A stretch of DNA of 64,000 nt from Diplonema japonicum (taxonomy: Eukaryota; Euglenozoa; Diplonemea; Diplonemida; Diplonemidae), in contig OZ025723.1 in NCBI GenBank assembly GCA_964019335.1, forward strand, positions 62,001 through 126,000, in the 5' to 3' direction. This document shows positions 1-11,700 of this stretch, piece after piece. The notes below the pieces were generated by a model that saw nothing but the letters and a program-made list of their open reading frames with translations, did not search any database and was not told the DNA's origin. Positions within the stretch are counted from its first letter, which is position 1, and every line of letters begins with the position of its first letter. Position numbers and translations under genes: made by a program.

Positions 1-3000
1 TGCAATGCGAACAACGCTTGTAAGTGCCTAGAAAGTGTCACTCAGGGGTATTGGGCAGGCACCATTTGCGAGCGTTGTAAAGAAGGCTACCGTGGTGTTG
101 AATGCAAAGACAGAAACTTGTTAGCAACCCAGCTGCCACAAGCGAAGTGCAAGGGAATTGGTTGCCCTGTTGGGAACTGGTCTGTGGGCACACCAATCCC
201 CCCAGTGATCCACACGCTGGACCCTGTGAACAACGCTGTCATCGCAGGGGGGTACCCTTTGTACACAGTGCTGAACGGCGACAGTTCTCCGAAGCAGCTT
301 CCTATTCCCGCTGTGTGCCCTGGGGATCCGGGACCTGTGCTGTTCCTGCATATTTTTGAAGGAGTAATGTACACCGTGGTAAGCTGCGTGGGGAAGCCGG
401 AACCAATCCTTGCAAAATGCAACTGGGTAGATGTCGGGGGCGAAGGTCGTCCGCAGGGGTGCAACACCGACTCGTCGAACACGTTCCCAGGCAACGAGGC
501 TTTCGAATCCGGCGTGGGGGTGGGGCATCGACTGTTCCTCGCCTTCCAGACTACCGTCCACGTTGCTGAGCAGGGCGTGAAGGTCGCGACTACAATCGTG
601 CACCCCTTCTCCATCATCTACTCTGTGGGGTTTTTAGGAGGGAACCTCCTCATCGGCGGGAAGACGTCGGTGGGGTGGGATGTCATCGTGGCAAAAGTTG
701 ACACACCAACATTGCCTGCGGCCATCACTGCGTGGTCCGTCCGTGACTTGGCTCCGATTTATGCAGACCAGGAAACAGGGCATATGGTGTGTGGCACCAC
801 TGTGCGCGAGTGGTTCCAAGGACAGAACTGCACACAGAACAGTGACTACTCATACGCCGCCTTCATCGTCACCTACTCCACAACGGCACTCATTGCACTG
901 CAGGGTGATTACGACAACGTAGCCCTCCTGAGGGTCGACATGCAAACTAACCTCATGCGATCCATCGCCATTGTGAACAATGTGCTCCCCGGCAGGATCC
1001 GCGGCATGACGGTTGACGAGCCTGGTGACCAAGCTTTTCTGAGTTTCGTGCCTGATTCGAGACCTGAGGGATCGCTGTACAGGGTGCAGCTGTCGAACCT
1101 CTTGATACGGGGCGTTACTCAGATAGCTGAAGGTAATCAGCTACTCTACTCAATGCTTGTGCAAAACAGCGAAAGACTCCTGTGGGCAATTGCTTCTCTC
1201 ATGGACGTGGTTCTTGTCCCCTTTTTACTTCACGCAACTGACAGGATCACACCATACCTCAGCCACGTACAGGGCGGCACTAGACTCGCTGTTACTGGAA
1301 TAGGCTTCGTCGGTGAGGAGGCACCTCTTTGCAAAATAGGCAACAGCACGGTACCTGCCACTATTTACAACAGCACTGAAGTGCTGTGCGTCACAGAGCC
1401 GAGCGCATCGTGTGTCTTCGAAGATGTGTCCTTGTCCCTGCGTGACAATAAGTACGCACACGACCCCTTCTTGAAGGTGCGCAGGGTCGCGATGCCCGTC
1501 ATCACTGCCGTCATCGACGACATGACGCCCAAGGTGCTGGGCACCGACATCAACGTGCAGGGCAAGGGCTTCATCCCTTCCGAGTTCGCGAAATGCTCGT
1601 ACTCCTATATCACGAACTCATCGCGCACGTCGCCCGCCAGCATCATCGCAACACCTAACGGGCTGATGTGCCAGAACCCCATCACAAGCCCCAAGGGGAT
1701 CAGTGTCTCCCTCGACGGCCATGTCTTTTCTGAAGAGTTTCTCTTCCAGCGCGATCCCACCCTCATAGTTACGAACACGACGTCTGTTAACACCACGATG
1801 ACCATCAGGTCGGCGGAACGCTCGATGCTGGACCCCATCACTGTGGAAATGGCTGATGAACACTTGAATCTCGCGAAGATGCGTGACCCTGTGAACCACA
1901 CCGTAGCCATCGAGCTCACAGGACAGGGCGTGGGCGTTGGCTCGCCCTTGAAAGCTGAGGACAGCTGTCTGGACCCCGTGACAGGGAAGCCTACCATGGG
2001 GACGGTTGATGGGGTGGCATCGTTTTGCGACATGTGGTTCGAGAAGCCTCTTAAGGGGGTTGCGTATCTCAGAGTGTACGACGTCGCTGGTGTGTTGGAA
2101 AATGCAACGGTCATCGTGGTCGTGGACCCTGGCCTACCGCACAGCCTCAGCCCCCCGGTGCTAAGCTCTTCCGAGCTAGCGGAGGGTGACACCATCAGCT
2201 CGTCCCTGAACGTGCTGGACATCGCTGGGAATGTGGTCAGTGACGGAGGGAGGGTGTCAGCAAGATTCGTGCAGGAGGCCGGTGCTTACTACGAAGCAGT
2301 AGAGCCCACCACGGACTACGCCCCCATCGCTGAGTTTATCACATACGAGGGTTTAAATGTAGTACCAATGGTGGCCTACACAGCAGCCGCCATTGCCGAC
2401 AACGACACCACCACAACATGGACCTGCACCCCACAGGGGGTCGTTCTCGGCAGCGCTTCTGGCAACCCGTTCTTTTTGGACAACTACGTCATCAAGGTGA
2501 GCCCCACGACAAGCCTCCTCAGATGGACGCTGGAAGGCTCTGAGGACAACACCACATGGTTCGACGTCGATGACAAGACTGTCTATGACACCAATGACAC
2601 ACTGCAGATACAGTACGACCCCGTGGGCACGGCAGTGACCTACCTGAGACTCAAGGTCGTCAAAGGAGTGGACAGGGGACAGGTAGGGACCAACGAAGAC
2701 GGGACGTACACCTTTGGAGACATGAGTCTTACCAGCATGCTGCACGAAGCTAAGTACAGGATACGGTACCTGTGCGAGGGGTTGAACGTGTCGACTGCGG
2801 ACTCGAATGTGCTGATGACACCGTTGTGCAAAAGCCGAAACGCAGTTGACTACTATCAGCCGGAGGGCACAGGGCGGTGCGATCCGTGCCCCGCGAATGC
2901 CCAGTGCAACGGCACTTCCATTGTTATCGCAAAGGACGGGTACTGGCGCTACAGCAACTTGACAATGTCCTTCTACGAGTGTCCTTTGAAGGAAACCTGC

Positions 3001-4959
3001 AAGCCGACATCGTGCTCTGACAACAGTCAAGGCGTGTTGTGCGCGGATTGCAAACTGGGATGGGGCAGGGACTTCCTAGAACGGCAGTGCACAAAGTGCG
3101 GCGGCTACGTGATCTACAGCATTGTCTTCGGACCATTGGTGTGTGCCATGATCTTGGTCGGGTGGATGGTGGCACACATCTTCCAAGTGGGTGTTTTCAT
3201 CCAGGTGTTGGGTCGCATCCTTATCGACCACTCGCAGCTGCTCAGCAGCCTTGCCCATGTGGAGCTATCGTTCCCGCACAACCTGCGGACCTTCTTCAAG
3301 ACGATGAGCGTGCTGTCGCTGGATATGAAGAACTACCAAGAGTTCGACTGCTACATGAGAGAGCAGGACTTCACGAGTTTGGACTTTTTCCTTGTCTCGA
3401 TGGCGATACCGTTGGTGGCGTTGCCGATAGCGGCGGTCGTGTGGGTTATCCATGCGGTGTGGGTGAAAAGAAAGTCCCGCACCTTCTCAGGAAGGGTTCT
3501 CAGCGAACGGGAGAGGTATCTGCACGACCTCAGCCCTGGCGCGGATCAGCCGCACGACGGGTGGATCGATCAGGTGGAAGACGTACAGTACTCGAAGAAG
3601 GGGCTGGTGAAGACCACCACTGTGCAGATCCTACTCATGACGTGCTCATCTGTTGTGTATCTACTGTACGCAATGTTGGTGCGGAAGGCTGCTGATGTCT
3701 TGGACTGCATTGAGGTGGAGTCCATCGCACCATGCGAGGCCAACTCCACAGAGCTTCCTGTCGGGTGCATCATCGGAGGAGAGACAGTGAACTACCTGAA
3801 GTCCGACCCACAAATCGAGTGCGACGGCTCATACAGCAAGTACAAGGCCGTCGCCATCCTGTTCCTCGTTGTCTACACGGTGGTGGTGCCTGCAGCACTC
3901 TTCACAGGCGTAAAAGTGTACAGGTCGTGGTACGGCAACGACGTCGCTGCTATGGCCTTTCCCTTCTTCTCAGGTGGGTACCGCGCGCTCTTCAGCGGGT
4001 GGGGCATCGTCGTCCTTCTCAGGAAGTATATCACAGTGCTGATCATCGTCTTCGCCAGAGATGTGAACCTGCGGGCATACCTCCTCACGTGGCTTGTCAT
4101 CATCGTCGCCATGCTGCAGGTCATCGTGCAACCCTTCACAAACACAACCCATAATATGCTGGAAGGGTTGTGTCTCCTGGTCTTGGTTCTGGACCTCAAC
4201 CTTGGGTTGTTCTTCCTCATTGAGGAAGACGAAAACTTAGAGTACAAGGAAGTGCTGTCCGTAGTAACACTGGTCTTGAACATCCTTCTGGTGGTGTGCA
4301 TTGTGGGTGCTATGTTGAAGAAGTTAGTCGACATTTGCATCGCGAAAAACAAAGCGAAGAACAAGTCAAGCAAGTGGGAGATGGTGTCGAAAGAGTTCGG
4401 GGTGCAATTGTTGGAGATGGAACCCGGTGAGCTGCCCGAGGATGTAGAAGAGGACAACACTGCACCCCCGCTGACGGAAATGAGGTACGGCGGGAACGCA
4501 GAGGTGGTTGTCGCAATGGGTGTGGACTGCGTGATGCTGGGGGACCATGTAATACAACTCGAGAACCTCATTAATGCTGATGCAGATGGGAAGGATTTGG
4601 TGTTAAACACAGCAGGTGGGTTAGTGGTGCTGCAGAGTGGCTCTGCGTTAACGGCATCATCGTGGGCTGCTTACCTCATGCGTCGGATAGAAGTGCAACG
4701 TCCTCTTGTCACGCTGCCTCCTGTTCTCCTGGAGGCACCCCTCGACGAAGGTGTTAAGCCTCAAGAGGATAAGCCCTCATCCTCTTTCGAAGATTCTCTT
4801 GAAAACTTCTCCTCTGCCCCGCTAACTACACTTCCTTCCACTGTAACTGTGAACGGCAGCGAAGAGGGGCAGAAACAATCACCTCTCCTCCCGCCGAAAC
4901 TTCACGAAAGCGAGGGCAGCCATGCTACCGCCACCGATCGAGACGAGATCCTGTCGTAG
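1..4959 (+). CDS. Large cysteine-rich, TIG-repeat, multi-pass membrane protein (5' end outside window)
   Basis: The frame is open from base 1 to the TAG at 4959, giving 1652 residues without the true N terminus. The first 35 or so residues are an EGF-like Cys-rich stretch. A long extracellular region with many N-x-S/T sites follows. Two IPT/TIG-like modules lie near nt 1240-1730, the first starting ITPYLSHVQGGTRLAVTG. Near nt 2820-3100 there is a GCC2/ephrin-receptor-like Cys-rich block (CDPCPANAQC, CADCKLGWG). About eight hydrophobic helices follow between nt 3105 and 4325, then an acidic Ser/Thr/Pro-rich cytoplasmic tail. Large protist surface proteins often join TIG, Cys-rich and multi-TM parts, so a surface receptor or adhesion protein is inferred. 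The ligand is unknown. No intron is apparent. Confidence 0.7.
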   Translation, partial: CNANNACKCLESVTQGYWAGTICERCKEGYRGVECKDRNLLATQLPQAKCKGIGCPVGNWSVGTPIPPVIHTLDPVNNAVIAGGYPLYTVLNGDSSPKQLPIPAVCPGDPGPVLFLHIFEGVMYTVVSCVGKPEPILAKCNWVDVGGEGRPQGCNTDSSNTFPGNEAFESGVGVGHRLFLAFQTTVHVAEQGVKVATTIVHPFSIIYSVGFLGGNLLIGGKTSVGWDVIVAKVDTPTLPAAITAWSVRDLAPIYADQETGHMVCGTTVREWFQGQNCTQNSDYSYAAFIVTYSTTALIALQGDYDNVALLRVDMQTNLMRSIAIVNNVLPGRIRGMTVDEPGDQAFLSFVPDSRPEGSLYRVQLSNLLIRGVTQIAEGNQLLYSMLVQNSERLLWAIASLMDVVLVPFLLHATDRITPYLSHVQGGTRLAVTGIGFVGEEAPLCKIGNSTVPATIYNSTEVLCVTEPSASCVFEDVSLSLRDNKYAHDPFLKVRRVAMPVITAVIDDMTPKVLGTDINVQGKGFIPSEFAKCSYSYITNSSRTSPASIIATPNGLMCQNPITSPKGISVSLDGHVFSEEFLFQRDPTLIVTNTTSVNTTMTIRSAERSMLDPITVEMADEHLNLAKMRDPVNHTVAIELTGQGVGVGSPLKAEDSCLDPVTGKPTMGTVDGVASFCDMWFEKPLKGVAYLRVYDVAGVLENATVIVVVDPGLPHSLSPPVLSSSELAEGDTISSSLNVLDIAGNVVSDGGRVSARFVQEAGAYYEAVEPTTDYAPIAEFITYEGLNVVPMVAYTAAAIADNDTTTTWTCTPQGVVLGSASGNPFFLDNYVIKVSPTTSLLRWTLEGSEDNTTWFDVDDKTVYDTNDTLQIQYDPVGTAVTYLRLKVVKGVDRGQVGTNEDGTYTFGDMSLTSMLHEAKYRIRYLCEGLNVSTADSNVLMTPLCKSRNAVDYYQPEGTGRCDPCPANAQCNGTSIVIAKDGYWRYSNLTMSFYECPLKETCKPTSCSDNSQGVLCADCKLGWGRDFLERQCTKCGGYVIYSIVFGPLVCAMILVGWMVAHIFQVGVFIQVLGRILIDHSQLLSSLAHVELSFPHNLRTFFKTMSVLSLDMKNYQEFDCYMREQDFTSLDFFLVSMAIPLVALPIAAVVWVIHAVWVKRKSRTFSGRVLSERERYLHDLSPGADQPHDGWIDQVEDVQYSKKGLVKTTTVQILLMTCSSVVYLLYAMLVRKAADVLDCIEVESIAPCEANSTELPVGCIIGGETVNYLKSDPQIECDGSYSKYKAVAILFLVVYTVVVPAALFTGVKVYRSWYGNDVAAMAFPFFSGGYRALFSGWGIVVLLRKYITVLIIVFARDVNLRAYLLTWLVIIVAMLQVIVQPFTNTTHNMLEGLCLLVLVLDLNLGLFFLIEEDENLEYKEVLSVVTLVLNILLVVCIVGAMLKKLVDICIAKNKAKNKSSKWEMVSKEFGVQLLEMEPGELPEDVEEDNTAPPLTEMRYGGNAEVVVAMGVDCVMLGDHVIQLENLINADADGKDLVLNTAGGLVVLQSGSALTASSWAAYLMRRIEVQRPLVTLPPVLLEAPLDEGVKPQEDKPSSSFEDSLENFSSAPLTTLPSTVTVNGSEEGQKQSPLLPPKLHESEGSHATATDRDEILS

Positions 4960-5737
4960 AGGGAGAAAAAAAAAGAAGAAGAAAGAAACCAAAAAAAAAA
5001 AAAAAAAAAAAAACCCGGCGTTCAGTTGCTGGAAGCACCTTCTTTCCCCCCCTTTTTTTGTTTCATCTTTCCCCTTCGGTGCCTTTTTCTCTTCTCCCCC
5101 CTTTTATTATTATTATTTTTTTTTTTTTTTACCCTTTTCGCCGTACGTTTTTATCTTTGTCACACAGATTTTTTTCTCTTTTTTTAAGAGCTGTAGTTTG
5201 TCTTTTTTTTCTTTTTTTTTTTCCGTTTCTGAACACGCACCCACGCAACGAACAAAGGCAAGAGGAAGAAAGGAAACCGTCGGACTTAATTTAAAAAAAA
5301 GTCAATAAATAGAATCGAGAATGATAATATTTTTTTAAAAAAAAGGGGGGGAGAGAGAGGGAGAAGGTTTTTTTTTTCCTAACCTCTTGGTAGGAATGTT
5401 ATACTCAGTGCTCTTATTGTTTTTCTTTTTTTCCAATTTTGTCACCCCCCCCCCCCCCACCACCATCCACAGGTGTAAGATAAAAAAATATTAGCGGGGG
5501 GGGTTCCAATACATTACAAAGAAGAAATGTGCATGTAAGCAAGAAAGGAAAACGACAAAAAAAAGGAGATCTTAGTTAGTTAGGTTTAGTTACGTTTCGA
5601 TTGCAAAAAAAAAAAGAGGAGAAAAGAGGAGAGCACACAACAACACCCAACCAATAGAAGAAGAAGAAGAAGTTTAAAAAAAAGAAAAAAGAAAAAAAAA
5701 ACAAAGCACACGTTAACAAAAAAGAGAGGAAAACAAA
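4960..5737. repeat. Intergenic low-complexity region
   Basis: This 778-nt spacer consists of A, T, C and G homopolymers and TTATTATT-like repeats. An AATAAA lies at 5304-5309, too far from the upstream stop to be a convincing poly(A) signal. The last 100 nt are A/G-rich and lead into the PIKfyve start codon. No RNA gene or credible ORF is seen. Confidence 0.7.
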
Positions 5738-8700
5738 ATGAAGGGGTTCACAGCTTTTGTAAGAGAACCACCAAGTGAGAACTCATCGTGGTTTAGCCTT
5801 GGAAAGAAAGAGAAGACAAAGAACTACGTGGTGACAGGAACGTCAGGCCAACGGGCATTGGACGATCTACAGGTGACACCTGAGCAAGCCAAAACCACAC
5901 CTGATGTTGATAATGTTATGACTGAGAAGGTGAACCCCGAGAAGCAGCTGACATCTGGTGACAGCTTTGGAGCCCGACCTCCAGAGCGAGAGAGGTGGCG
6001 GCGCAACACACAGAAGACCAAGATGAAGGAGTGGTGGGTCGCAGATAACATGGCGAAGCAGTGTTACGAGTGTCGTTCCACATTCAGCGTCCTCACCCGC
6101 CGGCACCACTGCAGGGTCTGCGGGCAGATCTTCTGCTGGAAATGCTCTGCAAACTTCCTTCCTGGCGAGCGCCTTGGTTTCTCTGAAGCATCCCTGCGTC
6201 TCTGCGTGTGCTGCTACGCCATGTGGCAGGCCGACAAGGGTAACCGCCCGACCGCCACCGCCGGCACCCTCTCCAGCAAGGCGCAAGGCATTGCACGCCA
6301 AGCCACCAGGCAGCGTTCTATATCCGACACACGCACCAGCCACTCACCCTCCCGGAATGACATGGAGCGCGACAACGCCTCCCTCAACGGGTCCATCAAG
6401 CGGCTTCCGCTTAGCAAGACCGATACATCATGGGACGTTAGGAAGTCCCCTGCGTACTCCTTTACTCCTGATACACTGAAGGGCAAAGTAGTTAACTCTT
6501 CTGTCTGCGAGCCGACCCCGCAGCCCGACTGGGACGCCGGCTCCGACGACCTTGCTGCCGACGAGACCGCCAAGTCCGAGACGGCCGAGTGGACCATCGA
6601 GGACGCGGAGTCATCCTTCCTCACGCACCGCGTGGGTGCCGACAACAAGAAGATGATGGCCTGGCGCAACAAGGTGGGCGACCTAGTCGAGGAAAGGCTG
6701 CGCAGGGAGACCAATGCTACCGCTGCGAAGGAAAATTCAGGAGAGACGTTTGGCATGATATGCCCCGTGATGGAGCTGCCAGATGCACCCAACTTGCTGG
6801 ACGAGACGCACAACAACGAGGGCGATGAGTGCACCAAGGCGTGGGATACTCTTGAAGAAGCGGCACATAAACACCTGAAGTGTCTAGTGTACAGGCTCCT
6901 TGCAGACCTCATCGTCACAGGGACCGACACTCGGGGGGGTTCTCAGCCTACTGACGACAAGTTGCTTGCTATGGTGCAGCACCTCAAGCCTATCATTAGT
7001 CGTGCGCTTTGGGCAAAGTCCCTCAGAGCTAACACAGCACCAAAACTGAAGCCAGCGATACCTCCTGCCCTGGTATCGCCCAGAGTGGACAATCAGCTGG
7101 GTCCTCCTGAAGACTGTCAGTACTATGCTAGCTCTGCTGCTGCGTCTGTGGCGGGAGCCTTGCTAGGCCAGACCATTGACAACCAGCATGACTTGGACAT
7201 GGCTGTGATCGAGGCGGTGCGGCGGAGGCCTGACAACAACCCTGAGAGCATCGTGGAGCTGGTGCTGGGGAGCCCGAAGATCTCGGTCTGCATCAGCAAG
7301 AACAGAAAGGTCTTGAACGCCAGGTGCTTCGAAAACAAATTTATAAATTCGCACGGGAGGTCCTTCGTGCTTTCCGATGCCATCGATTGGGTGAAGAACG
7401 AGTACACTGTGGGCGATGAGGAAGCGACGGAGGGGCTGGCCTTGCTGTACAAGCGCAACGTGATCGCTTGCGAGCTGCGGAACGAACCAGAGCAGCTGGA
7501 GCGACGCATAAGGATAGGTGGCAACGAGGGTGAACTGACCCTCAGCAGGCAGTACCGGATCATCAGGGACGGGCATCTTGTAGACGACGACAGTCTCACG
7601 CACGAAGACTACCTGGAGATGCTTGCAGGGTTCAGGGAGCATGCTTTTGAAGACGACGCAAAGACCGTAGATGCAAAGCAGTGGACACAGGTGATCTGCA
7701 GGCTTGCGTGGAAAGCAGCGAAGACAGTATTCCCCTCTGTGTGGCGCGACAAGGACGAGTTCATGGACATCCGCGAATACATCAAGGTTATCAAAGTAGA
7801 GGGCGGTGATCCTTGGGAAAGCGAATATGTGTGCGGCTCCGTAGTTCCCGGTAACTTAGCCAACCGTAAGATGCCTGGCGATATCAGCAACCCGCGTGTC
7901 CTGCTCGTGGGGGACCACATCGACTACGAGCCCACAACGGTGGTCACAGACTTCGCGTCGCTAGTGCAAAGCAAAAAGGACGGCAACATCGTAATGAAGG
8001 AGAATGACGGGTCGTGGTTGGAGGTTCTTGCCAACAAGGTTAAGTTGATGAACCCCGACCTTGTTCTAGTGGAGCACTCTGTCAACCTTCGTGTGCAGGA
8101 GCAGCTGTGCGAGTCGGGCATCGCCCTTGCTACCTCTGTGTCCCCCAAGGCCCTCATGCGCGTCCGCAAGACCACACACGCATCTATCGTGCACCATATT
8201 GCCAGAATCCCTACTAGCTACCTGCAAGCGGCAGCAGAAGACACCAGTACCCACACTGACGCCCCAAAGCTCGGGAAATGTAAAGGTTTCACCATGAAAC
8301 GTGTCGGCGGCAAGTCTTTGATGTATATTTATGGCGGAGATGTTGAGAAGGGGTGCGCCGTCGTGCTGCGCGGTGCCAGTACCGCTGTTCTGAGAAGGTT
8401 GAAGGAGGTGCTGAAGTTCGCCGCGTTCATGGCGCACAACCTTGTGCTGGAGACTAATTACTTCGAAGATGCTAAGGGGTACCTCATGCCGGGCACGACG
8501 CAGCCGTGTGACCCGTTGGACTCAGGGTTCGAAGGGGTACGCGACAACACTGGGCTGCTGTCCTCCTCGCTGTGTGTTGACTTCCAGATACCAGACCTGC
8601 TGACAGCGAAGAGGAAGCGGCACGACGACGATGAGAAACATGCGGAAGCGGCATCTAGTGAGCCAAGGCAGTCTGTCGTGTCGGAAGTAGAAGACCGATC

Positions 8701-11700
8701 GATGCTGTCCATCCCTCATATGGACTCTATCGCAAGCCTGCAGTCTCAAGAAGAACCTAAAGACAAGAAAGACAAGACTTCCCCCGAGAAGAAACGGGAA
8801 CAGCTCCTGACGCTCTGCCGCGATCTTGGCTACTTGAACCCGCTGTGCCACCAGTCCATCCTTGTCCACCATACCATCACGAGGGTCAGCGCACATCCGA
8901 GTGGTCTGAAGCCTGCCATGTCCGATGACTTCAGGGACCGTGGGCACTCTATCTTCAGCGATATGATCCAAGACAGAAAGCACTCTATTGCAGGTCATGT
9001 CAACACCAGCAGTGGCGCGCATCTCAGCGGGAAGTCTTCGGGTGGGCAGCTCTCAATGTCGACAAAGGACCTCGCTTCGCAGGCCCACCAGTTTGGGCAT
9101 CTTGGGAACCAACGGGACGTCGTAGATGAGCACAACCCGCATCAGTCCTTCGAGAAGCAGGAGCGCAACGACAGCACGCTGCGCATGCCGGGTGACACCT
9201 CGAGGGAGTTCAAAAAGCTGCTGATCGAGTACTACAAAATAGGGAGGAACAAAGGGTCTGACATCCCGTTGGTGTTTTACCTTGCCGAACATTTCAGCTT
9301 GGCATCGACCCCTGGAACAAGCCTCCCAACCAGGCAGTACTCACACAACAAGGGGCGCCTCACGGTGGTGGCTGAACGCGTCACCGACGACGAATTCTAC
9401 AGTGATTACGTGCTGATGTGGACATACTGCAAGATATGCAAGAGGAACGTGTCCCCACGGGTGGAGTGCAGTAGATACACTCTGAGCTACAGCTTCGGGA
9501 AATTCTTGGAGACGTCCTTCTACAACTTCAAAGTAGTGTCAAGGGCGTGCAACCACAGTGTGCACGGCGACTTGATCAGGTGCTTCGGGCAGACGGTCTC
9601 TGACGGGCACAATTCAGTGAATGTGCAGGTGAAGTTTGAGTACGTACCTGTTGAGGTGTACACGTTGGAGTTCCCTGAGCTGGAGCTGCACTATGATGCC
9701 ACGCTCTTCAACAACTTCGTAACGTCAGAGTTCAATGACCTGCTGCTGTCTGTGGAGGAGGGGTACAAGAACATCAGTGACGCGATAGACGAAATGGAAG
9801 GATACCAGCGCGAAGTGGGCCTCGATGAGACTGACGACAACAACGCACTTCGTCAACGTCTCAACAAGGAGAGCAAGGCTCAGATCGAGTCTGCCCAAGC
9901 CTACCAGAACGAGCTTTGCGCTGCCACTGTGATGGACATGAATGCCATGCGGAAGGATCTCCACGCGGCCCTTCAAGGCTGGGGCAAGGAGATATCCGAG
10001 AAATGGCTCGCAGCACGTGCTGCCGACGAAAAAACGCCTAAACCCAAATCCAAGTGGAGAGACATGCTCAGGAGAGAGGAGAACAACGAAAAGGGTTCGA
10101 AACCCACCCACCAACACTGCCTGAGCAATCTAGCTGACGGCTTAGCTGACCTTAAACTCCATACTGACAGCGAAAGCTGTACTGTCGACAAGCTAATGAG
10201 CGCTCTCGCTGCACTTGAAAAAGATGTTCTAGCAAGTGACGAAGCTTCAATCGCACCGACACGTAACGAGGACCCTTCCAGCCCCCTGCTGTTGCCACCG
10301 CCGCCCTCATCCCCCTCCCTGTCGTCGCTTACGCCTACCCCGGCAGGAGGTGGTGAACTGATCATAAGCAACACCGTTGTCGCGCCACTGCCAGCAAGTC
10401 TTCAGTTTGGGCATAGCCAGAAACGAGGCGCCAGCCTCCCACAGCTGCCATCGCTCATCCAAAGCCTCCCCGCCTGGAAACAAGACGAGCTTAAGAGCAA
10501 CAGCTCTGGCATGTCACCGCCCCAGACAATGGAGCCCTCTTGCTCAGGCGGATTGAGCCCCCAGCCTACTACGGACACTAGCTGTCTCGAAGAATCGCCG
10601 CCTTCACTTAAGAGCCCCATGCATTCAGCAGCTGGGGACCGCAGGACGCACAGCATGGACTTTGAAGGGCTGGGAGGCGAGAGGCCACTTGTGTCGCAGG
10701 TCAGGAAATCCTTATCAGGGCAGAAGCAGAAGTTGGCGAAGGAGATTCCGCAGCCCAAGTTGCCTGCAAACATGTCGAGTCCGGGTGTGCTCGTGAACCT
10801 GGCGACGGGTGTAGAGGACTTGACGGTGATCGTGCGTCTGGATGAACCCACGTCCGTGATCGCGTACACCTTGTGCAGCGAGCAGTACAAGCGGGCCTGC
10901 CAGCCTATCACGCCGCCCTCGTCACCGCTGAGGAACCACAAATCGCCTTACCTGTTCAGGGGGGCTCCCGTAGGGTCTCTCAGTACTACGACGCCGCCCG
11001 ACACACCCGCGAACAACTCAGGGAAGCAGCTCGGAGACCACCCAGGGTCGCCGCAGCTACCCACACCCATGGATGCAAGCATCGATGACAAAATGGAAAC
11101 TGTGTCCCTGCCCTGCCAGATCGAGGACCCGTTCACAAGGCAGAAAACGTTTGAAGGGGCGTCCCCCGAGTTCTTCCCTTCGGCGCCGCCTATGGAAGCA
11201 GCGCAGCAACCCCCCCCGACACAGAAGAACACCAGACAACAAGATATTGACAACCTGCTTGAAGTGTTGGGCGAGAAGATGCGCAGGGTGGAGATCAAGG
11301 AGTTCGAGGAAGTGACTGCAGGCCCCGACCCGAAGACAACGCACTTGAGGTTCGCGTGCAACGTGCTGTGCGCAAGACAGTTCGCAGCGCTGAGGCAATT
11401 CTACTGCAAAGGCGACGAGTCGACGTTCATAGCATCCCTCAGCAGGTGCATGGCCTTCGCCCCGACTGGCGGCCGCACAGGGGCTAGCTACTATATGACA
11501 CGTGACAGCAGGTACGTGTTGAAGGCTATCAAAACAGAGGAAATGCAGCACTTCGAACAGACAATGTCAAAGAAGTACTTCGAGTACATAGCGCGTGCCA
11601 TCAGGAAGAGGATGCCCACACTGCTGACCAAGATCATGGGCGTGTTCAAGATCACAATAGTATCCAACGGGACACCAACGCACACCAACTGGCTGCTGAT

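Noticed and set aside
2353..3030. 225-codon minus-strand ORF
   Set aside because: Lies inside the TIG/membrane protein gene; composition is that of a reverse-frame shadow.
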